Assembly: GCA_913063265.1 (NCBI GenBank)
Contig: CAJXZG010000019.1
Span: 1 to 64,000, forward strand
Reading direction: 5' to 3'
DNA length: 64,000 nt
DNA from: an uncultured Prolixibacteraceae bacterium
GTDB taxonomy: Bacteria > Bacteroidota > Bacteroidia > Bacteroidales > Prolixibacteraceae
A program made the position numbers and the translations under genes. Below the pieces are notes generated by a model that worked only from the letters and a program-made list of their open reading frames with translations, was not told the DNA's origin and ran no database searches. Every line of letters begins with the position of its first letter. Position 1 is the stretch's first letter. This document shows positions 54,435-63,062 of this stretch, in pieces.

Positions 54435-57400
54435 TATTTTACAAATACTTTCTCTGTTTTTGAGCCTTCAATTGATTGTGTTTTTATAATCCAGATTCCG
54501 CTTTTAAAATTAAAATCTGTATCAACATCTGTTTCAAACATTTTTACTTTACTTCCGGAAATACTGTATATACTTACCCAGGTATGTGCCTGAACATTTT
54601 TTAAATAAATTCTGTTTCCACTTGAGTAAATATTTACATTCGATTCAAAACCAAACTGATAAACCGAAGTGCTTGGATCCATAGCAATCAAATCAGGAAG
54701 TGGGTCCCACCCGTCATTTCCTTTTGTAAAATTGAAAGTGGTAATTTCGGTTCCATCGTTTAGTTTCGGTTCAGATAAAACTGTCGACCATGAAGCCCTG
54801 TCGGATTGGTTGTTCTCTCCCGATTCTTCAACAGTACCGAATTCATACATTTTAGTTGACTCCCCACCTAAACTGCTTTTCCAACCTTCAGGAGCAATTA
54901 AAGATTTTCCTTCAGAACCCGGATAATCCGATATTCCGATTGAAGTATTATAAAACACAACCTCACTTGTTGTAGCCTGCCAGGGACGTCCAAAATAACC
55001 GGGTTTGGCTTTGTGTTGGGAAGCTGTTTCGATGCCGGGTTGGGTTGATTTTATAAAACACTCATACATCAGATAACCACGTCCACTGCTTTGCTGAGCA
55101 GCTGTTATATACGATGCATCGCTACTTGCGTCACTGGTGTTCATTACCAAATCCGACTTATAAAATACTGCAGTCATTCCGCCAAAAATATAATCTACGG
55201 CACCCATCATCGCTCCTTTATAAATTACAGTTCGTATTCCTGAACTTCCGTAGAATGAATCCTGACGGCCGATAACACGACATTTGTACAAAATTGCTTT
55301 ATCAGCACTTCCGGTAAATGCAATGGCTGCAGCACGTTCTACAAAACTTCTGTCCTGCACTGAGGTATTTCCATAGTCAACCGGACGTTCTCCTTTGCCG
55401 CCCGATTCCCACATTACCACTTTGTCTTGTGATTCTTTCATGGATATATACTGATTGAATGAGTTTTCAAAGATTATATCGTAAGCTTCAAAACCTGAAG
55501 CATTAACAACAACAGTAGCATTCCAATAGGAACCATTGCTTGTTCCCGCTCCTTTGTTTTTATATGAATAATAACCGTTTTCTTTATTTACCCTTAAAAT
55601 ATCGGCATTCCACTTTTGGTTGTTGTCCATACTAAAATAATCATAACCATGTCCGTAATACGAGGTAATACGAACGGCATTGTCATCTATATGAACACCC
55701 TCGTTTTTTATTCCGATTCCCGGAGTATTTGCTGCATTTTTAAGGGTAATATTTGCTGCATTAATTACAAGCATCTCCTCATAATTCCCCGGATCAATCA
55801 TAACAGTTACTCTTTCATTTTCGTTACGTACCATTTTGTCGATGGCATTCAGTGCTTCGTTTAAAGTTTTGAACTCCTTATCTATTCCAACATATAGTTT
55901 TGCTTTGTATTCAACAGAAGCTCCGGTTGAAATATTGGTAAAGTAAGTAGTTCCGGCACCTGAATTTATTGTAATCGTTATATATCCTTTTTCAGTACCT
56001 GTATATGCATATTCTGCAAATTCCAGCTTACTTGTGCTTCCGCTTGATGTGGTATAAGTGTCTGTCCCTTCAATAGTAAAATCAGCAGAATAATAAAATG
56101 CAATATTTACTTTATCACCCGGATTAACCGGTACCTGAATGCTTGCTTCCGGTTTGGCAGATAAATGCCCTTTTGCCATTTCATTGTATACATTCCCGGT
56201 AAATAACAAACCTTTGTAATTCGGAGTTCCATTTTCAATGACTTTATCATCAAAAGGCCAGTTGTTCACTGCCTTGAACGAAAGTGTTTTTGAAGTTGCT
56301 TCATCTGCTATAGTTAAGTTGGATGTGAGTCCCATTTCTACCGGATATTGATCTAATCCATCGGATAAAATAGCGTACGTGCCGTTTCGAAGTTTCACCT
56401 GATCAATCGATTCAAAACCATATGTGTAACCTTCTTCGTGCAGGTTGGTAAACGTTAAATTTAGTTTTGCTTTTTGCTCTTCAGTTAATCCTTCCGTAAT
56501 AAACGTAACATTATAAACAGGTTTTGCCATAAAATCTAAATCGATAGTGGTATCGCCAGCTTCTATAGTAATTTTATCTTCGGGAAGGTAAAAATCATTA
56601 ATTCCGTTTGCTGAAATGGTGTATTCACAATTGGGTTCCAATTCAACAGCATAAGATGAGTCTTCAATATTGATAACCGGTTCGGGAACAAAAATCTTAT
56701 TGGCGGCAGAATCGGGAGAAAATGCCAGACTAAGATTAGACAAGTGCATTCCCAGGCCTGTTATGGTTCCTGTTACCGTATAAAGCTCCACCCGAATGAT
56801 TGAAATGTTAAAAGTGGTAGTGGTGTCGTTAACTTCCAGTTCAGTATTACTACTAATTACATAACCGTTGGCATTTGACAGACTCAGGCTGTATGAGAAA
56901 CCTGTTGGCAAATCAACTGAATAAGCATTTTCTGAAACGACTGAAGTCCATTTTTTACCTTCGTTATTTGTAAATACAATTGCATATCCTTCAGGAATTC
57001 CAGGTGCTTCTGATTCATCCACTGTGCCACTTACAGTTGCCCGTGCTGCATCTTTTCGGTAAATACGAAAATAACTGGGTTTATCCTGGTCATCGAAAAT
57101 ATGGTAGGTACCTGCATTTTTAGCTACAAAAACCAGGGTGTCAACTTCTGGTCCCAACGGCAACTGGTCGGTCTGAACTTCAGGATCAGCTACGTATTCA
57201 AAATTTAATCGTCCACTACCATTCTGAGATAAACCGATTACTGTCACTTCATCATCTTCACTAAGTGTAAGGCTCATAAAACGTCCGGTATTCGAAGCTG
57301 AGTTCACATAAACGCGACCGGTATACAAATCTTTTCCTTTTGAAATGTTTTCATCATAACGGGTTAGCTTGGTATTTGTAGTTCTTAACCTGTCGTTATG

Positions 57401-59941
57401 TCCGCCAATCCAGCTTAAAACTCCCGCCGTAAAACCCGGCAGCACATTCCCGCTGCTTCCCGTTGTAATGGATTCGTCGTACCATGAATTGATTATTTCT
57501 TCATTTAAACGGTTTTTATAGATAGAAGTATCCAACTGTTCAGCACCAAAATCCCAAACATCAATTTTGCCCGATGAAGGTTCAATAATTGCTGCATTTT
57601 CAACCACCAACCCGTGAATATAAACAGAACCACCCGAAACCAGGTGAGCTGAAATAACTCCGGCCGGTCCCGTATATGAATAACTTACCGCATGTGCATC
57701 GTCGCCACCATTGTTTTCCGCAGCTATGGTCCCCAATGGATTGCCCTCTCCATCAAGCAGATTAAAAACAGATTCATCGGCACTGTAGGTGCAAGTGATA
57801 AAGGTTATGGTTGCATTTCCTGCAACTGTAATGTGAATTGAATTTTTATCGTAAATAACCACACCATGAGTAGCATCGTGATACCAGAATTCTTTTCCAC
57901 CACCATTGCTCAATTCAACCAATCCATCGTTGGTTATAAATGTGGTATATTTTATCTCGGTATTTTGCGGCATTTCACTACCATCAGCAAAACTATAGGT
58001 ATAAGTTTTACCCGGCTCTGCCTCTGTCACAAGGCTACTGTCGTTAATTTTTAGTTTATATGTTTTTGGATCTGTAGAGTCATCAGAGAAATAAATATTT
58101 ATCGTACTTCCTTCTACTGCTGTTGAATCGATGTCACCCGAAAGAACCGGAGTAAATGAAGACAATTCCTGGCCTGCAAGGTCAATACTCAGTGAAGCTT
58201 CTTTATCGGTCGCGCTAATAACTTTTCCTTTGCTTGCAGTAACTACAGCACTTTCACCGGATGCCGAACCAGTGGTTATATTGATTGAATCGCCGTTTAT
58301 TACTAATGTTCCCGATTTTTGTTTCCACTCCCTTATTTTAACCGCACCGGGAATAACTTCAATTAAGGGTAAATATACATCAGAACCACTGCCTGTTGCG
58401 GTAAATATTAAGGTATCGGCGCTGCCACTATAAGCAAATTCAAATTTATCGCTTAAATCATTTACAACTTTTGTAGATTGTACAGAGGGATCAAGTGCAG
58501 TACCATCTGAAGTTTCTCCACTCATGGAAAGGCTTGAATGTTTAGAACCCAAAAACCTTAACATACAACTGCCATTTACTGCAATTTTTATTTTAGAATC
58601 CACTTTCATATCCATGCCATACGTTGTACCATGATGGTTATAGTTTCCACCCAGTTGTAACGAACCATCGGCACTTTGTCCGGCTGCTATTATTGTTCCA
58701 TCCCTGAAATCATAAGCTATCGGAGGATCAAGCGGAATTACATTAAGCGATGGAAGATATACATCAGAACCACTTCCGGTAGCAGTAAACAACAAAGTAT
58801 CTTCAAAACCATAATATATGAATTCATAAGTGTCGCTCAAATCGTTTGTTACCTTTGTGGATTGTTCTGCAGGTTCAAGAGCAGTTCCGTCAGAAGTTTC
58901 TCCACTCATGGATAAACTTGAGTGTTTTGATCCCAAAAAACTTACTTTACAACTGCCGTCAACAGCAATTTTAATTGTAGCATCTGCTTTCATATTCAAA
59001 CCATAGCTTGTTCCATGATGACCATAATTACCTCCAAGCATTAGTTTTGTATCGTCACTTTGTCCGTTTGCTATAATTGTACCATCTCTAAAATCATAAC
59101 CGGTTACCGGATCGGATGGAATAATCTGAACCAATGGAAGATAAACATCGGATCCATCTCCTTTAGCTGTAAAAATAAGAGTATCAGCACTTCCATTGTA
59201 TGAGAATTCGTATGTGTCACTTAAATCATTGGTAACTTTTGTTGATTGCTCTGCGGGATCAAGAGAAGTACCACCTGAAGTTTTACCACTCATTGAAAGA
59301 CTGGAGTGTTTTGAACCAAGAAAACGTACAACACAACTTCCACTTACAGCAAGTTTTATTTCAGAATCTACTTTCATATCAAGGCCGTAAGTTGTTCCAT
59401 GATGATTATAATTACCATTTAATTTAAGTGAACCATCAGAACTTTGACCTGCTGCGATTATTGTTCCGTCTCTAAAATCGTAATTTAAGGTAGAGGATAT
59501 TACTTTAACTAAAGGAAGATAAACATCAGAACCATCTCCAATTGCTGTAAATATCAAAGTATCCGCACCACCGATGTACGAAAATTCATAGGTATCGCTT
59601 AAATCGTTAATAACTTTGCTTGATTGTTCTGCAGGTTCGAGCGCTGATCCATCAGATGTTTCTCCGCTCATGGATAAACTAGAATGCTTAGAACCTAAAA
59701 ACTGAACTGTACAACTACCATCTACGGCAATTTTAATCTTAGAATCTACTTTCATATCCAGGCCGTAAGTTGTTCCATGATGATTAAAATTACCACCTAA
59801 TAAAAGCTTTCCATCATCGCTTTGTCCGGCCGCAATAATTACTCCATCTCTAAAATCATAAATAATTGTATCAGCTGATTGTCCGAACAAAAATGTACCA
59901 AAGAAAAAGGTACAAACTAAAAGTATAGCACTTCGTTTCAT
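54434..59941 (-). CDS. Giant secreted CE8 pectinesterase with four tandem N-terminal modules and T9SS tail
   Basis: 1835 aa. Signal peptide (about 1-20) followed by four near-identical modules of about 126 residues (starting about 28, 154, 282 and 410, each opening YDFRDG and containing FLGSKHSSLSMSG), then further beta-sandwich and Ig-like segments (about 535-1390), a CE8 domain (about 1390-1740) and a T9SS tail (about 1760-1835). CE8 catalytic residues are present in RQDSFYG, VDYIFGG and FGRPW. The Gln of the first oxyanion-hole motif (QAVAVR in the short CE8) appears replaced by Arg-Ala. It probably demethylates pectin outside the cell while binding it through many modules. The terminal A of its TAA is the last base of the MITE. 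Confidence 0.9.
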   Translation of the reverse strand: MKRSAILLVCTFFFGTFLFGQSADTIIYDFRDGVIIAAGQSDDGKLLLGGNFNHHGTTYGLDMKVDSKIKIAVDGSCTVQFLGSKHSSLSMSGETSDGSALEPAEQSSKVINDLSDTYEFSYIGGADTLIFTAIGDGSDVYLPLVKVISSTLNYDFRDGTIIAAGQSSDGSLKLNGNYNHHGTTYGLDMKVDSEIKLAVSGSCVVRFLGSKHSSLSMSGKTSGGTSLDPAEQSTKVTNDLSDTYEFSYNGSADTLIFTAKGDGSDVYLPLVQIIPSDPVTGYDFRDGTIIANGQSDDTKLMLGGNYGHHGTSYGLNMKADATIKIAVDGSCKVSFLGSKHSSLSMSGETSDGTALEPAEQSTKVTNDLSDTYEFIYYGFEDTLLFTATGSGSDVYLPSLNVIPLDPPIAYDFRDGTIIAAGQSADGSLQLGGNYNHHGTTYGMDMKVDSKIKIAVNGSCMLRFLGSKHSSLSMSGETSDGTALDPSVQSTKVVNDLSDKFEFAYSGSADTLIFTATGSGSDVYLPLIEVIPGAVKIREWKQKSGTLVINGDSINITTGSASGESAVVTASKGKVISATDKEASLSIDLAGQELSSFTPVLSGDIDSTAVEGSTINIYFSDDSTDPKTYKLKINDSSLVTEAEPGKTYTYSFADGSEMPQNTEIKYTTFITNDGLVELSNGGGKEFWYHDATHGVVIYDKNSIHITVAGNATITFITCTYSADESVFNLLDGEGNPLGTIAAENNGGDDAHAVSYSYTGPAGVISAHLVSGGSVYIHGLVVENAAIIEPSSGKIDVWDFGAEQLDTSIYKNRLNEEIINSWYDESITTGSSGNVLPGFTAGVLSWIGGHNDRLRTTNTKLTRYDENISKGKDLYTGRVYVNSASNTGRFMSLTLSEDDEVTVIGLSQNGSGRLNFEYVADPEVQTDQLPLGPEVDTLVFVAKNAGTYHIFDDQDKPSYFRIYRKDAARATVSGTVDESEAPGIPEGYAIVFTNNEGKKWTSVVSENAYSVDLPTGFSYSLSLSNANGYVISSNTELEVNDTTTTFNISIIRVELYTVTGTITGLGMHLSNLSLAFSPDSAANKIFVPEPVINIEDSSYAVELEPNCEYTISANGINDFYLPEDKITIEAGDTTIDLDFMAKPVYNVTFITEGLTEEQKAKLNLTFTNLHEEGYTYGFESIDQVKLRNGTYAILSDGLDQYPVEMGLTSNLTIADEATSKTLSFKAVNNWPFDDKVIENGTPNYKGLLFTGNVYNEMAKGHLSAKPEASIQVPVNPGDKVNIAFYYSADFTIEGTDTYTTSSGSTSKLEFAEYAYTGTEKGYITITINSGAGTTYFTNISTGASVEYKAKLYVGIDKEFKTLNEALNAIDKMVRNENERVTVMIDPGNYEEMLVINAANITLKNAANTPGIGIKNEGVHIDDNAVRITSYYGHGYDYFSMDNNQKWNADILRVNKENGYYSYKNKGAGTSNGSYWNATVVVNASGFEAYDIIFENSFNQYISMKESQDKVVMWESGGKGERPVDYGNTSVQDRSFVERAAAIAFTGSADKAILYKCRVIGRQDSFYGSSGIRTVIYKGAMMGAVDYIFGGMTAVFYKSDLVMNTSDASSDASYITAAQQSSGRGYLMYECFIKSTQPGIETASQHKAKPGYFGRPWQATTSEVVFYNTSIGISDYPGSEGKSLIAPEGWKSSLGGESTKMYEFGTVEESGENNQSDRASWSTVLSEPKLNDGTEITTFNFTKGNDGWDPLPDLIAMDPSTSVYQFGFESNVNIYSSGNRIYLKNVQAHTWVSIYSISGSKVKMFETDVDTDFNFKSGIWIIKTQSIEGSKTEKVFVK
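58337..59860 (-). repeat. Four tandem ~380-bp coding repeats in the giant CE8 gene
   Basis: Each unit encodes one YDFRDG...DVYLPL module (126-128 codons). Phrases such as GSKHSSLSMSG and NDLSDTYEF recur with little change, and long DNA stretches are nearly identical, so copy number is likely to vary by recombination and to be error-prone in assembly. Confidence 0.9.
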
Positions 59942-60053
59942 AAGTATAAATTTTAAATTTTCTGCCTGTTTTTACAATTTGAAAATTACAACAGACTCAT
60001 TTAAATGGATATGAAATTAATATCAAAGGAAGTGGTAAGAAGTATCAAATTAA

Positions 60054-60067
60054 GGACTTACTTCCCA
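60054..60067 (+). promoter_or_regulatory. Candidate pectin-regulon site upstream of the giant CE8 gene
   Basis: GGACTTACTTCCCA keeps the GGA-N6-TCC dyad and the TTCCCA core of the regulon motif. AAAATACGGGA follows, as in the SusC upstream site. It lies about 113 bp before the CE8 start. Confidence 0.45.
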
Positions 60068-60118
60068 AAATACGGGAAAATGAACAATATGGTAAATATG
60101 TAATATATGGAAATTAAA

Positions 60119-61285
60119 TTATCTGCCCAACTCAATTGCTGCCAGAATAAGCGGAGCAACTCCTTTCTGGTCGTTATCAACAATTTTTTCAGAAATGTAA
60201 TATTCGTAATCTCCTTCACGGTAAGGATTTCCACCCAATCCGCAGGCTCCGCATGTATTTTTTAGTACGGCATATCCATCTTCATCCAGTTCAACAAGAT
60301 TTTCTACCAGACTGTCAAAAGCTTTATGGGCTATACTGAGGTATTTTTCAGGAAGCCATTCATTTTTTGCTCCTTTGGCAAAAGCATAAATAAACATTGC
60401 CGATCCTGACGCTTCCAGGTAATTGCCTTCTTCTCCTCCCATATCCAAAACCTGATACCAGAGTCCGGTTTTATTATCCTGAACTTTTATTATTGCCTTG
60501 CTCAGATTCTGGAGAATGGAAATAATCTTTTCCCTTTCAGGATGATCCTCCGGCAGGTATTCCAAAACATCAACCATCGCCATCATATACCAACCCGTAG
60601 CCCGGCTCCAAAAGTGTTTTGACTGGCCGGTTTCAGGATTGCACCAGCGTTGTTCGCGGCTTTCATCCCAGGCATGATAAACCAATCCGGTCTTTTTGTC
60701 CAACGTTCTTTTATATACTTCCTGAAGCTGAAATGTTACCTCATCAAACCATTGTGGCTGATTGAATTCCAAAGCATAGCGTGTTAAAAAGGGAGAAGCC
60801 ATATATAAACCATCCAGCCACATCTGGTAAGGATATACTTTCTTATGCCAGTAACCTCCGGAATTGGTTCGTGGTTGATTTTCCATCTGATTAACCAGTA
60901 TTTCAATTGCATTTTTATATTTAGGTTCACCGGTTTCCAGATATAAAGTTATCATACTGTTTCCGGGCCTTACCCTGTCGATGTTATAATCCGACAGTTT
61001 GTGCCCGCTTATTTTTCCTTCTTCTTTAAGGAAATAATCGATATAGTCCTTCATGTATTTTCCATAACCGGCATCTACATTTTTTAATTTGTAAATGGCA
61101 TCACCCAAAAAGGCATAATCATATTCATACTTGGGTTTTTCTCGTAAATAATAGATTAGGCTGTCTGCCTCATGCATAACTGCATTGGCAAATTTTACCG
61201 ACCATGTTTTTTCTTTTTCGACAGGCTTATTAATTCCTGAACTGGTTATCAGCAACAGAATCACAGATAAAAACAATCCATTCAT
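60119..61285 (-). CDS. GH105 unsaturated rhamnogalacturonyl/galacturonyl hydrolase
   Basis: 388 aa with a short signal peptide (about 1-17). An (alpha/alpha)6 barrel with the GH88/GH105 hallmark YPYQMWLDGLYMA (catalytic Asp about 158), HFWSRATGWYMMAMVDVL, LWYQVLD and SGSAMFIYA. It hydrolyses the 4,5-unsaturated galacturonic acid left at oligomer ends by the PL1 lyases of this locus, most likely in the periplasm. It has its own -7 box and a regulator motif 70 bp upstream. Confidence 0.93.
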   Translation of the reverse strand: MNGLFLSVILLLITSSGINKPVEKEKTWSVKFANAVMHEADSLIYYLREKPKYEYDYAFLGDAIYKLKNVDAGYGKYMKDYIDYFLKEEGKISGHKLSDYNIDRVRPGNSMITLYLETGEPKYKNAIEILVNQMENQPRTNSGGYWHKKVYPYQMWLDGLYMASPFLTRYALEFNQPQWFDEVTFQLQEVYKRTLDKKTGLVYHAWDESREQRWCNPETGQSKHFWSRATGWYMMAMVDVLEYLPEDHPEREKIISILQNLSKAIIKVQDNKTGLWYQVLDMGGEEGNYLEASGSAMFIYAFAKGAKNEWLPEKYLSIAHKAFDSLVENLVELDEDGYAVLKNTCGACGLGGNPYREGDYEYYISEKIVDNDQKGVAPLILAAIELGR

Positions 61286-61306
61286 ATTGATAATTTTGAA
61301 TGTGTC

Positions 61307-61314
61307 AAAGTTAA
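61307..61314 (-). promoter_or_regulatory. -7 box TAACTTTG of the GH105 gene
   Basis: On the minus strand TAACTTTG is a perfect TAnnTTTG match 21 bp before the GH105 start. No TTTG lies at the standard spacing (the nearest is 25 bp away), so an activator bound at 61355-61371 may substitute. Confidence 0.6.
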
Positions 61315-61354
61315 TTTGAGCTTTTTAAATAGTGAAAACAAATCGTAACACAAT

Positions 61355-61371
61355 GCGGGACTATTTTCCCA
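61355..61371 (+). promoter_or_regulatory. Candidate pectin-regulon site upstream of the GH105 gene
   Basis: GCGGGACTATTTTCCCA with the perfect dyad GGGA-N6-TCCC. It is 40 bp upstream of the GH105 -7 box, a spacing similar to that at the HTCS promoter (47 bp). Confidence 0.65.
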
Positions 61372-61399
61372 ATTATCTTAAACCATTATGTATAACACC

Positions 61400-61430
61400 A
61401 AAAAAACCATTCCCTCAACAAGGAATGGTT
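61400..61430 (-). terminator. Intrinsic terminator of the PQQ-propeller gene
   Basis: On the minus strand AACCATTCC pairs with GGAATGGTT around an 8-nt loop, running into TTTTTTT. It lies 54 bp after the propeller gene stop and isolates the GH105 promoter downstream. Confidence 0.85.
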
Positions 61431-61483
61431 TGTAAATCACTGTAGTTTGATTTCCTTTTCAAACTAACTATGAAGAAATTTTT

Positions 61484-62839
61484 TTATTCTGCCACCTTCA
61501 AACACATCATCCGGCTCTGGTCGCGGATTAGCAGCTTACCATCCGCCAATGCTATGGGAGCCCAGTTTTGATTGGCAAATCTGCCCGACATTTGTTCATC
61601 ACCTGCTTTTTCATTCAGTATTTCTGCCGATGCAAGCGGTTTAAATCCTTCCGGATCAGGCTCAATTAAATAAATCGATTTTGCACCATCGGTTGCCAAA
61701 ATAAGCCCGTCGGCCAAAATCATACTTCCTTTGTTAAAATCAGGTTCACGTTTGGTATTCCATAGTATTTCGCCATCCATGTTCATACAGCTTAAACCTT
61801 CCCGTTTATTGTTGGTTCCGTATTGGGCATAAAAATATCCATCAAAAAAAATGGGTGGTTTGGTCTGGTCGCCAAATTCTTCAGTCCTGAATAATTCTTT
61901 GGTGCCATAAGTTCCATCCTCTTTTTTCTCCACTTGTATCATTAATGCTCCCAGTTCGTATCCACCCACAATCAAAAGTTTATTATCACCGGCTTCTACC
62001 GCATTGGGTACGGGAATATGACAATCCCAATTATTAAATTCCCAGATTTTTTCACCGGAAAGTGGGTCAAGCCCCACTACATTTCCCGGAGTGTGCGGAG
62101 TTCCGCCACGTCCACCTCCGGAAGCTGTAACCATTACCAAATGGTCGTTGCCATCAATTTTAATAATTTGCGGACTTACATAGCCTGTTAATCCAAGCGA
62201 GCGTGTCTTCCATTTTAATTCGCCCGATTTTTTATCATAAGCCACTACCCCGGCTTCGGGGGCTTGCGACGCTACAATAATTAAATCTCCGTAAAGCAGT
62301 GGATTTTGCGAAATCGCCCACATTGGGAAACTTCCCGGCTCCCTTGATCGGGAACCATCGGTTGGCGCAGGAGCACCGCCAAAATCTGTCCAGACATTGT
62401 GCATCCAAACCGGTTTTTGGGTATTAAGGTCGAAACAATACAATTCGCCATTATGCCCGCATGAATACACAAAATTATCTTCTACTACAGGTACACTTCG
62501 GGATCCGGGAAACATTACACTTGCCGGAGCATCATAACCATAACTCCATATTTCTGTGCCGCTTGAAAGTTCAAAACAACGCATTTTATCGCCTACTGTA
62601 TCATCACGATCCAACAGATAAACTTTCCCGTCTTTTACAACCGGGCCACCATAACCTTTGCCGATCTCAACCGTCCAGAGTATTTCCGGACCAGCTTCAG
62701 GCCAGGTGCGTAAAAGATTTTTTTGTGGTGAAGTGCTGTTTCTTTCAGGTCCAAGAAATTGAGGCCAGTCCTGAGCAAACAAGGTGGTAATGGCAAATAC
62801 AAATACCACGAGTGCAACTAATTTTTTTTGAGTGTTCAT
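61484..62839 (-). CDS. PQQ-binding-like beta-propeller protein, exported
   Basis: 451 aa with a signal peptide (about 1-22, ending LFAQ). Repeated blades of the PQQ_2/quinoprotein-like type are visible (VVKDGKVYLLDRDD, VVEDNFVYSCGHNGELYCFD, GEKIWEFNNWDC, LLIRDQSRMMCLK). The opening DWPQFLGPERNSTS is typical of the WD40-like PQQ proteins of Bacteroidota and Planctomycetes. No dehydrogenase signature was recognised, so it may be a scaffold or a sugar-binding/oxidising protein. It is divergent from the GH51 gene (223-bp gap) and terminates before the GH105 promoter. Confidence 0.8.
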   Translation of the reverse strand: MNTQKKLVALVVFVFAITTLFAQDWPQFLGPERNSTSPQKNLLRTWPEAGPEILWTVEIGKGYGGPVVKDGKVYLLDRDDTVGDKMRCFELSSGTEIWSYGYDAPASVMFPGSRSVPVVEDNFVYSCGHNGELYCFDLNTQKPVWMHNVWTDFGGAPAPTDGSRSREPGSFPMWAISQNPLLYGDLIIVASQAPEAGVVAYDKKSGELKWKTRSLGLTGYVSPQIIKIDGNDHLVMVTASGGGRGGTPHTPGNVVGLDPLSGEKIWEFNNWDCHIPVPNAVEAGDNKLLIVGGYELGALMIQVEKKEDGTYGTKELFRTEEFGDQTKPPIFFDGYFYAQYGTNNKREGLSCMNMDGEILWNTKREPDFNKGSMILADGLILATDGAKSIYLIEPDPEGFKPLASAEILNEKAGDEQMSGRFANQNWAPIALADGKLLIRDQSRMMCLKVAE

Positions 62840-63062
62840 GATTTCGATAATTTGGTTAGTTTTTTTACAAAATCATTTGACTTAAAATTATTTATATGGT
62901 TTAATCAAACTTTCAAAAAACCATGAGCGTCATCTTGATAACTTTCAAACCCAAAATTACGATGCTACTAATTCAACAATATCCAATACTATTATTGCAG
63001 AATGTAAAATTTTCAAAACACATTATTATATTTACCATATAATGCAATAAAACTATATTATC

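Noticed and set aside
58337-59860. Regularly spaced repeats as a CRISPR array
   Set aside because: The unit is about 380 bp, fully coding and in frame; there are no short repeats with unique spacers.
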